From assembly GCA_034189695.1 (NCBI GenBank), contig JAXHUA010000180.1, positions 1-14,644 on the forward strand: DNA of 14,644 bases. The letters run 5' to 3'. Source of the stretch: JAXHUA01 sp034189695. GTDB lineage: Bacteria > Chloroflexota > Dehalococcoidia > E44-bin15. The notes under the pieces are model-generated. The model was given only the letters and a program-made list of their open reading frames with translations, ran no database searches and had not been told where the DNA came from. The position numbers were made by a program, and so were the translations under genes. Of the stretch, positions 1 to 8,624 are shown in pieces. How positions within the stretch are numbered: position 1 is the stretch's first letter; each line of letters starts with the position of its first letter.

Positions 1-2230
<2,230 letters not shown>

Positions 2231-2232
2231 CT

Positions 2233-2454
2233 TCACTCACCACCAATAATCTCGCGTGCCTTGTCAGCCATCGATTCCAGTACCGCCACCCTCACCTCCC
2301 CCATGCCGTCAACAGTGAAGGCATGGACGCAAGAAGCAGCGTCGGACTTCAGGATGCAGGGTATGCCGCTGCTCTCCAGCAAGCCCTTGATGACCTGCGC
2401 CTCAAGTTCGCCCGATGCGACGTACACATCGACGAGCTTTTCCCTCTCACCCAT
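2233..2454 (-). CDS. Small DUF2007-like (putative signal transducing) protein
   Basis: This 73-residue protein is acidic and has no signal peptide or membrane segment. The pattern of an N-terminal beta strand (VDVYVASG), a helix with ExQVIKGLLESSGIP, a central loop and a C-terminal VRVAVLESMADKAREII matches the ferredoxin-like DUF2007 fold, sometimes called a putative prokaryotic signal transducing protein. Its biochemical role is not established. It sits 12 nt after the prs stop and its own stop is 2 nt before the secA start, so it is very likely co-transcribed with both. The ATG at 2454 was chosen because an upstream ATG at 2458 is out of frame and stops at once. The family call rests on the pattern alone; the gene being real is supported by its tight packing and coding character. 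Confidence 0.8.
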   Translation of the reverse strand: MGEREKLVDVYVASGELEAQVIKGLLESSGIPCILKSDAASCVHAFTVDGMGEVRVAVLESMADKAREIIGGE

Positions 2455-2466
2455 TCATCAACCGCC

Positions 2467-3408
2467 TCACTGGAACATGGCGCCCACCGAAAGCCCGCTG
2501 TGAATGCGGCGGATGGCCTCCCCAAGGAGCGGCGCCACGGAAAGAACGATGATCTTGTCACACGCCTTCTCGGCTGAGATGGGAATGGTGTCTGTGACCG
2601 CTACTTCGCTGAGCGGGCTTGCGGCGATCCGCTCCACCGCCGTCCCGGAGAGGACTGGGTGTGTACAGCAGGCGTAGACTTCGGTGGCACCATTCTGCAC
2701 CAGGGCACCGGCCGCACCGGCAATTGAGCCACCGGTGTCTATCTCATCGTCAAATAGCAACGCTCGTTTCCCCTTCACGTCCCCGATGATGTTGAGTGTT
2801 TGGGTGCGGTCGACGTTGCCCAGCCGCCGCTTCTCGATTATCGCCAGCGGAGTGTTAAGCCTCTGAGCCATGTCACGCGCCCGTTTCGAGATGCCAATAT
2901 CGGTGGCAACCACCACCAGGTCGACGAAATGCTTGTTCTCGAAGTACTCGCTGATTATGTACAATGCCGTAAGCTCATCCACCGGGATGGTGAAGAACCC
3001 CTGGATCTGCCCGGCATGGAGGTCAACGGTCAGCAGTCGGTTCGCGCCAGCCACCGTCACCATGTCCGCGATGAGCCTCGCGGTGATCGGCACTCTCGGC
3101 TGGTCCTTCTTGTCAGTGCGCCCGTACCCGAAGTACGGCACCACTGCGGTGATCCGCCCTGCCGAAGCCCTCCTGAGGGCATCGAGCATGATGAGAAGCT
3201 CCATCACGCTCTTGTTCACCGGCGAGGAGATTGGCTGAATGGCGAACACGTCCCGCTCACGGACGTTGTCCAGAATACGAACAAAAGTGTTCTCATTGCT
3301 GAACTCGAATACCTCAGCCCTGCCCAGAGCGATACCCAGGTACTCACAGATTCCCCGGGCGAGGGCGGGATGCGTGTTGCCGGTGAAGACCTTGAGTTCA
3401 TCAATCAC
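2467..3408 (-). CDS. prs: Ribose-phosphate pyrophosphokinase (PRPP synthetase)
   Basis: Prs makes PRPP from ribose 5-phosphate and ATP, feeding purine, pyrimidine, histidine, tryptophan and NAD synthesis in the cytoplasm. The protein is 313 residues from a GTG start, the usual length for class I enzymes (about 310-320). The frame stays open further upstream to an ATG at 3528, but GTG 3408 has an AAGGAGA ribosome-binding site 5 nt before it and begins exactly where homologues begin (IDELKVFTG). Motifs: the flexible loop YFGYGRTDKKDQPRVPITA at 92-110, the catalytic DLHAGQIQGFF with His131, and the PRPP loop LLFDDEIDTGGS at 217-228, a variant of the common VDDMIDTAGT. The 271-bp gap from rnc holds its likely promoter, and DUF2007 and secA follow closely. 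Confidence 0.96.
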   Translation of the reverse strand: MIDELKVFTGNTHPALARGICEYLGIALGRAEVFEFSNENTFVRILDNVRERDVFAIQPISSPVNKSVMELLIMLDALRRASAGRITAVVPYFGYGRTDKKDQPRVPITARLIADMVTVAGANRLLTVDLHAGQIQGFFTIPVDELTALYIISEYFENKHFVDLVVVATDIGISKRARDMAQRLNTPLAIIEKRRLGNVDRTQTLNIIGDVKGKRALLFDDEIDTGGSIAGAAGALVQNGATEVYACCTHPVLSGTAVERIAASPLSEVAVTDTIPISAEKACDKIIVLSVAPLLGEAIRRIHSGLSVGAMFQ

Positions 3409-3629
3409 GGATCTCTCCTTGTCCAAACGTCTTATGCCTTGCCTCAGGACTGGCCTCCCCATCCCACACGGAAAGGCCGTACTTCCTTTCTCTACTACCA
3501 CTCTGACGGTGGCTTGCCACTCAGGCAACCCACTTCCTCACCTGCCGGCAGACTACGCTCAAGAGCATCGTACCCGCTCCTAATAACGCCGCCGGCACCC
3601 TCTGCCTGCCTCCTATCACGAACCTCCCT
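3409..3629 (-). other. Long prs leader with small stem-loops
   Basis: This is the stretch between the putative prs promoter and the prs ribosome-binding site, about 215 nt if transcription starts near 3623. It contains a perfect 10-bp palindrome CTGCCGGCAG (3542-3551), a stem-loop GGTTGCC/GGCAAGCC with one bulge and a 5-nt loop (3511-3530), and a 6-bp stem GAAAGG/CCTTTC (3471-3490). None is followed by a T-run, so these are not classical intrinsic terminators. I recognise no known riboswitch class. Long prs leaders are known in E. coli, but a regulatory role here is only a guess. Confidence 0.35.
3414..3420 (-). promoter_or_regulatory. Ribosome-binding site that fixes the prs start
   Basis: AAGGAGA on the minus strand, 5 nt before GTG 3408. 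No comparable site precedes the ATG at 3528, so the shorter 313-residue prs reading is preferred. Confidence 0.85.
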
Positions 3630-3638
3630 ATTCTAGCA
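3630..3638 (-). promoter_or_regulatory. Putative extended -10 promoter for prs-DUF2007-secA
   Basis: The minus strand reads TGC-TAGAAT, an extended -10 element with five of six matches to TATAAT, placed 42 nt after the rnc stop. No good -35 hexamer lies at 16-18 nt, which is acceptable for extended -10 promoters. It would start transcription near 3623. No hairpin plus T-run terminator is visible after rnc, so read-through from rnc is also possible. Confidence 0.45.
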
Positions 3639-3679
3639 CAAGACGCCTTACAGGAACGAACCCAACAGGCGAGCAGGGA

Positions 3680-4366
3680 CTACGTCATGCCCTCGAGCGC
3701 ATTCCTCGCCGCCTCCACCTCGGCCCTGCGCTTGCTCCTGCCATGCCCCGTGCCAATCACCGCATCACCCACAAGCACTTCAACAACGAACTCCCGGGCG
3801 TGGTCAGGGCCGGTCTCGCTGGCAGTCCGGTACGTGGGCGTCACCTGGAGCCTGCCCTGAATGACTTCCTGAAGCCTGGACTTGTAGTCGACCGCGACCT
3901 TGCCGAGGACTGCATCCTTCAGGCCATCATCGAACAGCCTCAGGACCAGGTCCCTGGCCGCTGGGAAGCCGTTGTCCACCAGAACAGCGCCGACAATCGC
4001 TTCCAGAAGCCCGGCCAGAGTCGATTTCCTCTTGCGGCCTCCACTTGCCTCCTCGCCGTGCCCGAGCAACAGGTAGTCACCCAGACCATGTGAACTGGCC
4101 AGGCGAGCAAGGTTCTCTCCTCTCACCAGCGACGCCCGAAGCTTGGTCATCTCGCCTTCTGAGAGGTCAGGGCACTCCGCGTAGAGCTTCTCGGCGACCA
4201 CGAAACCTAACAGGGCATCGCCAAGGAACTCCAGACGTTCATTGGAAGGGAGGGAGAAGTCAGGGTTCTCGTTCAGGTAGGAGCGGTGAACGAGAGACTG
4301 CTGAAGAAGGGATTGATCGCTAAAATGAACCCCGAGCAGTTCCTCGAGGGTATCGAGATCAGCCAC
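3680..4366 (-). CDS. rnc: Ribonuclease III
   Basis: RNase III cuts double-stranded RNA, chiefly in rRNA precursor processing and mRNA turnover. The 228 residues match the family length (about 220-240). The nuclease domain (about 5-150) carries the signature NERLEFLGDALL at 42-53, giving the E. coli counterparts Glu38=Glu43, Glu41=Glu46, Asp45=Asp50, Glu65=Glu70 and Glu117=Glu122. The double-stranded RNA-binding domain is at about 155-227 (DYKSRLQEVIQG ... GHGRSKRRAEVEAARNAL). Odd point: the usual L-A-D-x-x-E near the active site reads L-A-G-L-L-E, so the counterpart of Asp114 is Gly119. The essential Asp50 and Glu122 are kept, so I expect an active enzyme, perhaps with altered metal dependence. 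The start is GTG with an AGGGGG stretch upstream and a short leader of about 14 nt from a good promoter. Confidence 0.96.
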   Translation of the reverse strand: MADLDTLEELLGVHFSDQSLLQQSLVHRSYLNENPDFSLPSNERLEFLGDALLGFVVAEKLYAECPDLSEGEMTKLRASLVRGENLARLASSHGLGDYLLLGHGEEASGGRKRKSTLAGLLEAIVGAVLVDNGFPAARDLVLRLFDDGLKDAVLGKVAVDYKSRLQEVIQGRLQVTPTYRTASETGPDHAREFVVEVLVGDAVIGTGHGRSKRRAEVEAARNALEGMT

Positions 4367-4386
4367 GTTCAGCCCCCTAACAGGCC

Positions 4387-4415
4387 AGGATAGGCTGCGT
4401 GCATGCTTTTGTCAA
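4387..4415 (-). promoter_or_regulatory. Promoter for rnc (TTGACA - 17 - TATCCT)
   Basis: On the minus strand a perfect -35 TTGACA (4410-4415) is separated by exactly 17 nt from a -10 TATCCT (4387-4392). Transcription would start near 4380, about 14 nt before the GTG of rnc. Its -35 lies inside the spacer of the divergent cca promoter, so both polymerase footprints overlap. Confidence 0.65.
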
Positions 4416-4423
4416 GGCGAGAA

Positions 4424-4432
4424 TGCTATAAT
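4424..4432 (+). promoter_or_regulatory. Extended -10 promoter for the cca gene
   Basis: The plus strand reads TGC-TATAAT, a perfect -10 with the TGn extension. The hexamer 17 nt upstream (4404-4409, TGCTTT) is a poor -35, as often seen with extended -10 promoters. Transcription would start near 4439, leaving only about 7 nt before the ATG at 4446 and no room for a Shine-Dalgarno site. Confidence 0.6.
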
Positions 4433-4445
4433 CAGCGGTGAACCG

Positions 4446-5711
4446 ATGGTGAGTCTACGCTCAAGGATGACAAAGCACCTGCCGGGCGAGCTGCTCCGCT
4501 TCCTCGCCACCGCCGGCGAGGTGGCACACGCCCAGGGCCGACGGCTGTATCTTGTCGGAGGAGCCGTCCGCGACCTGCTTCTGGGGCGCTCCAATCTCGA
4601 CTACGACCTCGTCGTTGAGGGTGATGCGACTCTTCTGGCTCGTCAGTTGGCCCGGGCCAGCGGCGACAAGGCCAGAGTCCATGCCAGGTTCGGCACCGCC
4701 ACGTTCCGCCACGGAGATGTAAGCATCGACGTGGCCACGGCGCGCCGCGAGACCTATTCCCGACCCGGCGCCCTTCCCGATGTGACGCCTGGAGGCATCG
4801 CCGACGACCTCTTCAGGCGCGACTTCTCGATAAACGCCATGGCGATCGACCTGACACTCGGCTCCTTCGGCAGACTCCTCGACCCCTTCGCCGGCAGAGA
4901 CGACCTGAATCACAGGCTGATTAGGGTACTCCATGACCGGAGCTTCATCGATGACGCCACTCGCATTCTGAGAGCGCTCCGCTATGAACAGAGACTGGGG
5001 TTCAAGCTGGAGAAGGCCACTGAGACCCTGCTGCGCCAGGGCACGTCTATGCTCGATACCATCAGCGGCGACAGGGTCAGGCGCGAGACGGAGCTCAACC
5101 TCCAGGAGGAGCACCCTGAGCGCATTCTTGCGCGCGCGGAGGAACTGGGTGTCCTGAAAGCGGTCCACCCCGCGTTGAAAGGGGACGGCTGGCTTGATGG
5201 CAAGCTCAGAGAGGCCTCACGAGTTGCGCCAGCCGATACGGACCTCTTCACGGCCCTGTTGACCTACAATATGACCGCGGAGCAAAGCGAGCAGGTGATG
5301 GACCGACTCAACATACAGGGCGGACTGAGGCGGAGTATCATGCAGGTGCACCGGCTGAAAGAAGCCTACAGGGGCCTCGCCGCCCCTGACCTGCCCCCAA
5401 GCCGCGTGTTTCGGCTTCTGCACCCGTATTCAGCGACCGCAGTGAGTGCGTGCGCCATCGCCTGTGACTGTCCTGCGGTGCGGAAACGCCTGGAGCACTA
5501 TCTTGTCGAACTGCGCCACGTCACAACATGCCTTGACGGCGACGATTTGAAGGAGCTGGGGGTTGAACCCGGCCCTGGCCTGGGCAGGGTGTTGCGCGCC
5601 CTGCTCGACGCCAAACTTGACGGCAGGGTCAGCACTCGACAGGGCGAGGAAGTCCTGGTCCGCCAATGGCTAGCGGACGGCAAAGGAGCACAACTTGGAA
5701 GAGACCTGTGA
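4446..5711 (+). CDS. cca: CCA-adding enzyme / poly(A) polymerase family (class II tRNA nucleotidyltransferase)
   Basis: This family adds CCA, CC, A or poly(A) to RNA 3' ends. The one visible copy most likely matures tRNAs, but specificity cannot be read with certainty. The protein has 421 residues. Near the N-terminus are LVGGAVRDLLLGR (36-48) and the catalytic pair LDYDLVVEGD with Asp52 and Asp54. Then come RRDFSINAMA, LLDPFAGRDDL and DDATRILRALRYEQRLGF, all class II hallmarks. The C-terminus holds the tRNA-binding tail pattern GDDLKELGVEPGPGLGRVLRALLDAKLDG, and I see no HD phosphohydrolase domain. The ATG at 4446 lies only about 7 nt after the predicted transcription start. GTG 4449 and ATG 4467 (with AAGG directly in front) are alternatives. 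The end overlaps the next gene by 17 bp. Confidence 0.9.
   Translation: MVSLRSRMTKHLPGELLRFLATAGEVAHAQGRRLYLVGGAVRDLLLGRSNLDYDLVVEGDATLLARQLARASGDKARVHARFGTATFRHGDVSIDVATARRETYSRPGALPDVTPGGIADDLFRRDFSINAMAIDLTLGSFGRLLDPFAGRDDLNHRLIRVLHDRSFIDDATRILRALRYEQRLGFKLEKATETLLRQGTSMLDTISGDRVRRETELNLQEEHPERILARAEELGVLKAVHPALKGDGWLDGKLREASRVAPADTDLFTALLTYNMTAEQSEQVMDRLNIQGGLRRSIMQVHRLKEAYRGLAAPDLPPSRVFRLLHPYSATAVSACAIACDCPAVRKRLEHYLVELRHVTTCLDGDDLKELGVEPGPGLGRVLRALLDAKLDGRVSTRQGEEVLVRQWLADGKGAQLGRDL
5683..5688 (+). promoter_or_regulatory. Ribosome-binding site fixing the TTG start of the zinc-binding-type protein
   Basis: AAGGAG lies inside the 3' end of cca, 6 nt before TTG 5695. It is the only good site near the frame opening and supports an uncommon TTG start. 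Confidence 0.7.
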
Positions 5712-5934
5712 TGTTTGCGGCAAGCCGCTCGACGACAAGAACTATGCCCGCTGCCGGATATGCGGCAGGAAGTTCCACATGGCCTGGTCCGTGGATGCCG
5801 ACGTGGAGAACTGCGGCTGCGTGTGGTTCAACAACCAGTCTTGTGGAATGGCATTCGCGTGCCGGTCCTGTATCGATGAGAAGCCGGAACTGAAGGAGTT
5901 GATCGTTGATACCCAAGAGGCACCGCCCTTCTAG
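5695..5934 (+). CDS. Small cysteine-rich, probably zinc-binding protein
   Basis: I do not recognise a named family. The 79 residues carry ten cysteines, including CxxC pairs at 5/8 (CDVC), 20/23 (CRIC) and 56/59 (CRSC), plus C40, C42, C50 and His28. This is enough for two or three zinc sites of ribbon or RING/treble-clef type. There is no signal peptide or membrane segment, and the last 20 residues are acidic and cysteine-free. The TTG start is chosen for its AAGGAG site. The frame overlaps the cca end by 17 bp, which suggests translational coupling, and the response regulator starts 40 nt after its stop. A nucleic-acid or protein-binding adaptor role is possible but unsupported. Confidence 0.7.
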   Translation: MEETCDVCGKPLDDKNYARCRICGRKFHMAWSVDADVENCGCVWFNNQSCGMAFACRSCIDEKPELKELIVDTQEAPPF

Positions 5935-5974
5935 TGCGCGATGTCCACGAGTATGATGCGAGGGGAGCACTGGC

Positions 5975-6679
5975 ATGGCCGGCACCAAGGTACTGATTGT
6001 GGAAGATGACGAGACATTGCTTGAAGTGCTGCGCTATAACTTCGCCAGGGAGGGGTACCGCGTCGCCACGGCTACCGACGGGGGTGCAGCACTCGACGTG
6101 GCCCGGTCGGAAAGGCCGGACCTGATCGTCCTCGACATCATGCTCCCCGGACTGGATGGTCTGGAGGTCTGCCGTATCCTGCGTAAGGAAACGACGGTGC
6201 CTATCCTCATGCTCACCGCCAAGGCGGAGGAGATCGACAAAGTCGTGGGGCTGGAGCTAGGGGCCGACGACTACGTGACCAAGCCTTTCAGTGTCAGAGA
6301 GCTTCTCGCCCGCGTCCGAGCCATGCTGCGCCGCGTGGACATGATGCAGCAGCCTGCCGCGGCAGCCGAGGACGCCGTTCCGACGATCAGGTTTGGAGAA
6401 CTCGAAATCGATACTGCACGCCACACGGTCGTCCGCGGCACCTCATCGATTGCCCTGAGCCCGAAGGAATTCGAGTTGCTGGTCTTCTTAGCGAGGAACA
6501 AGGGGCGGGTATTCAGCCGTGACGTCTTGCTGGATAGGGTCTGGGGCTACGAGTATGCCGGTGACACCCGAACCGTCGACGTCCACGTCCGGTGGCTCCG
6601 GCAGAAGATCGAGACCGACCCAAGCAAGCCGCGATACCTTCTTGCAGTGAGAGGAGTGGGCTACAAGCTCGAGGAGTAG
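5975..6679 (+). CDS. phoB: OmpR/PhoB-family response regulator of phosphate starvation
   Basis: This is a cytoplasmic DNA-binding response regulator of 234 residues. The receiver domain (about 4-118) shows the acidic pair Asp11/Asp12, the phosphoacceptor Asp54 in VLDIMLPGLDG, Thr81 and Lys103 (YVTKPF). The winged-helix output domain (about 138-232) has the typical SPKEFELLVFLARN, VWGYEY and TVDVHVRWLRQKIE ... RGVGYKLE. An AGGGGAG site lies 8 nt before the ATG. The kinase starts 4 nt after its stop. Identity as the phosphate regulator (PhoB, called PhoP in Bacillus) comes from context: a PhoR-like kinase next door, a Pho-box-like array right after the kinase, then pst and phoU. No promoter of its own is evident, so it may be transcribed with cca and also autoregulated elsewhere. 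Confidence 0.92.
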   Translation: MAGTKVLIVEDDETLLEVLRYNFAREGYRVATATDGGAALDVARSERPDLIVLDIMLPGLDGLEVCRILRKETTVPILMLTAKAEEIDKVVGLELGADDYVTKPFSVRELLARVRAMLRRVDMMQQPAAAAEDAVPTIRFGELEIDTARHTVVRGTSSIALSPKEFELLVFLARNKGRVFSRDVLLDRVWGYEYAGDTRTVDVHVRWLRQKIETDPSKPRYLLAVRGVGYKLEE

Positions 6680-6683
6680 GCCG

Positions 6684-8441
6684 ATGCGCCACAGCATCCG
6701 CTGGCGAATCCTCATACCCTTCGTAGTGCTTATCCTGGCTTCGATATGGGGACTGGGGCTCTACCTGTCTCATTCCGCCGCCAGCCGCTACACGGAGAGT
6801 CTACGCTCCCAACTGACCGACCAGGCCTGGCTGGTCGCCGGCGCCGCTGAGAGCCTCAGCGACGCCGACCCCGCAGGCACGGATGCGCTGGCAAAGGAAC
6901 TCGGAGGCCGCATCGATGCCAGAATCACTCTGATAGACGAAGACGGGGCAGTGCTGGGCGACTCCGAGAGCGACCCTGCGACAATGGAGAACCACGCCGA
7001 CCGGCCCGAGGTTGCCCAGGCGCTGGCAGGCAGCGTGGGCACAGACACCCGCCACAGCAGCACGCTCGGCTACAGCATGATGTACGTGGCAGTCCCCATA
7101 GAGGCAGATGGCGGCGTGGTGAGGGTCGCACGTGTTGCGCTCCCCCTCACGCAGGTGAACGCCTACGCCGCCTACGTCAACTACATCACCGCCATCGCCA
7201 GCGCCATCGCGTCGGTTGCGGCCGTGGTGATCGCCCTCCTGATAGCCAGGAAGACGACCAATCCGATCCGTAAGCTTACAGAGATGTCCTCGCGTCTTGC
7301 CGAGGGAGACCTGGACCACAGGATTCTCATCGACTCCCGGGATGAGATAGGGGAGCTGGCGAGCGCCTTCAACCAGATGTCCTCGAAGCTCAAGGAGTTG
7401 GTCGGCCTCATCTCAGGAGAGCGGGACAAGATCGCGGCCATTCTGAGCAACATGGCCGACGGAGTCGTAATCGTTGACGACCAGGAGCGGGTCGTGATGG
7501 TCAACAGCGCGGCTGAGAGGATACTTGAGGGGAAGCAGGACGAGATGATGGGCCTTACGTTTGTGGAGGCGGCGCGCGACCACGAGATGGTCGACGTGCT
7601 GAGGCGCTGCATCCAAACGGGTGAGCAGCAGAGCGGCGTGGTGGTGACAGACCCGCAGCGGAGATTCGTCAGGATGGTGGCTACGCCGCTGGACAGCGAC
7701 GGGATGCGCGGCAGCCTCATCATCCTTCAGGACCTCACCGAACTCCGCAGACTGGAGACCGTGCGGCGCGACTTCGCCACCAACATCTCCCACGAACTCC
7801 GCACTCCTCTAGCCTCGATCAAAGCGCTGGCGGAGACACTCAAGGAGGGAGCCAGGACCGACCCATCCGTTGCCGACGATTTCCTCGAACGAATCAACGT
7901 CGAGGTGGACAAGCTAAGCCAGATGGTCCAGGAACTGAGCGAGCTGTCCCGTATTGAATCCGGTGAAGTCAGTTTCGAACTCGAACCCATCGACATCGCT
8001 GATGTGATAGACCGGGTCCGACAGAGGCTCCACGTGCAGGCTGACAGAGCAAAGCTCAGCATAGATATCGACGTTCCTCAAGACCTGCCGCGCCCGCTCG
8101 CCGACGAAGAGGCGATCGAGCGCGTTCTTCTCAACCTCATTCACAATGCCATCAAGTTCACGCCAGCGGGCGGGAAGATAACCATCTCGGCCCGTGCCAG
8201 CGACGACGAAGTGGCCATCTCAGTCAGCGACACAGGTGTGGGCATCCCATCCGATGAGCTGCCCCGCATCTTCGAACGTTTCTACAGAGCGGACAAGGCA
8301 AGAACAGGAGGTGGAACGGGTATGGGCCTCGCCATTGCCAAGCACATTGTCCGCGCTCACCACGGTGACATCTGGGCCGAGAGCACCACAGGCCAGGGCG
8401 CCAGATTCACCTTCGCACTCCCCGCGGCACAGGAACAGTAG
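6684..8441 (+). CDS. phoR: PhoR-type sensor histidine kinase
   Basis: This membrane kinase of 585 residues is the partner of the upstream regulator. Order of parts: a transmembrane helix at about 9-30; an extracytoplasmic domain of about 130 residues; a second helix at about 165-188; HAMP (about 189-243, TTNPIRKLTEMSSRLAEGDL); PAS (about 250-355, starting near ILSNMADGVVIVDDQERVV); HisKA with the phosphorylated His370 in NISHELRTPLASIKAL; and HATPase_c with N box NLIHNAIKF (Asn488), G1 DTGVGIP (Asp516) and G2 GGGTGMGLAIAKH. All catalytic boxes are intact. A large outer domain is present in Bacillus PhoR but nearly absent in E. coli PhoR. In the family, phosphate is sensed through Pst and PhoU, often via the PAS region. 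It overlaps nothing and ends 8 nt before the first Pho-type repeat. Confidence 0.94.
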   Translation: MRHSIRWRILIPFVVLILASIWGLGLYLSHSAASRYTESLRSQLTDQAWLVAGAAESLSDADPAGTDALAKELGGRIDARITLIDEDGAVLGDSESDPATMENHADRPEVAQALAGSVGTDTRHSSTLGYSMMYVAVPIEADGGVVRVARVALPLTQVNAYAAYVNYITAIASAIASVAAVVIALLIARKTTNPIRKLTEMSSRLAEGDLDHRILIDSRDEIGELASAFNQMSSKLKELVGLISGERDKIAAILSNMADGVVIVDDQERVVMVNSAAERILEGKQDEMMGLTFVEAARDHEMVDVLRRCIQTGEQQSGVVVTDPQRRFVRMVATPLDSDGMRGSLIILQDLTELRRLETVRRDFATNISHELRTPLASIKALAETLKEGARTDPSVADDFLERINVEVDKLSQMVQELSELSRIESGEVSFELEPIDIADVIDRVRQRLHVQADRAKLSIDIDVPQDLPRPLADEEAIERVLLNLIHNAIKFTPAGGKITISARASDDEVAISVSDTGVGIPSDELPRIFERFYRADKARTGGGTGMGLAIAKHIVRAHHGDIWAESTTGQGARFTFALPAAQEQ

Positions 8442-8448
8442 ACCAACC

Positions 8449-8498
8449 TTAACCAAGCCTTAACCTATTCATTACCCGTTCTTAAACAAACGTCACAC
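8449..8498 (+). promoter_or_regulatory. Tandem Pho box: five hexamers at 11-bp period
   Basis: Five direct hexamers start at 8449, 8460, 8471, 8482 and 8493, each exactly 11 bp apart: TTAACC, TTAACC, ATTACC, TTAAAC, TCACAC. This matches the Bacillus PhoP pattern of TTAACA-like direct repeats with 5-bp spacers, one helical turn apart, and the related E. coli PhoB repeat. The last repeat ends 9 nt before a -10 hexamer, where a Pho box typically replaces the -35. Repeats 4 and 5 are weaker matches. It lies between phoR and mgsA-pst-phoU, the expected target. Confidence 0.82.
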
Positions 8499-8504
8499 TT
8501 GGCC

Positions 8505-8513
8505 TGGTATGCT
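8505..8513 (+). promoter_or_regulatory. Putative -10 of the mgsA-pst-phoU operon
   Basis: TGG-TATGCT, an extended -10 type element, lies 9 nt downstream of the Pho-type repeats. No -35 consensus exists at the right place (8485-8490, AACAAA), as expected for an activator-dependent promoter. Transcription would start near 8520, giving a leader of about 105 nt before mgsA. Confidence 0.55.
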
Positions 8514-8624
8514 CGACATAGAGAGCGAAGACCGAGTCTGACCCGCTGCCGACCGCCGACGGACGAGACTGAAGCAAGAGTAGAGACACTCATCGAGGTA
8601 ATGCAGAACGAAGGGAGGTGATGC

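Noticed and set aside
3521..3619. Possible 32-codon leader peptide starting at GTG 3619 in the prs leader
   Set aside because: Its ribosome-binding stretch GGGAGG would lie at or before the predicted transcription start and only 3 nt from the GTG, and the peptide has no runs of a regulatory amino acid.
2800..3636. A 278-codon plus-strand frame opposite prs
   Set aside because: Antisense shadow of prs and its leader; composition is not protein-like and no motif is visible.
4461..5168. A 235-codon minus-strand frame opposite cca
   Set aside because: Antisense shadow of the clearly recognised nucleotidyltransferase.
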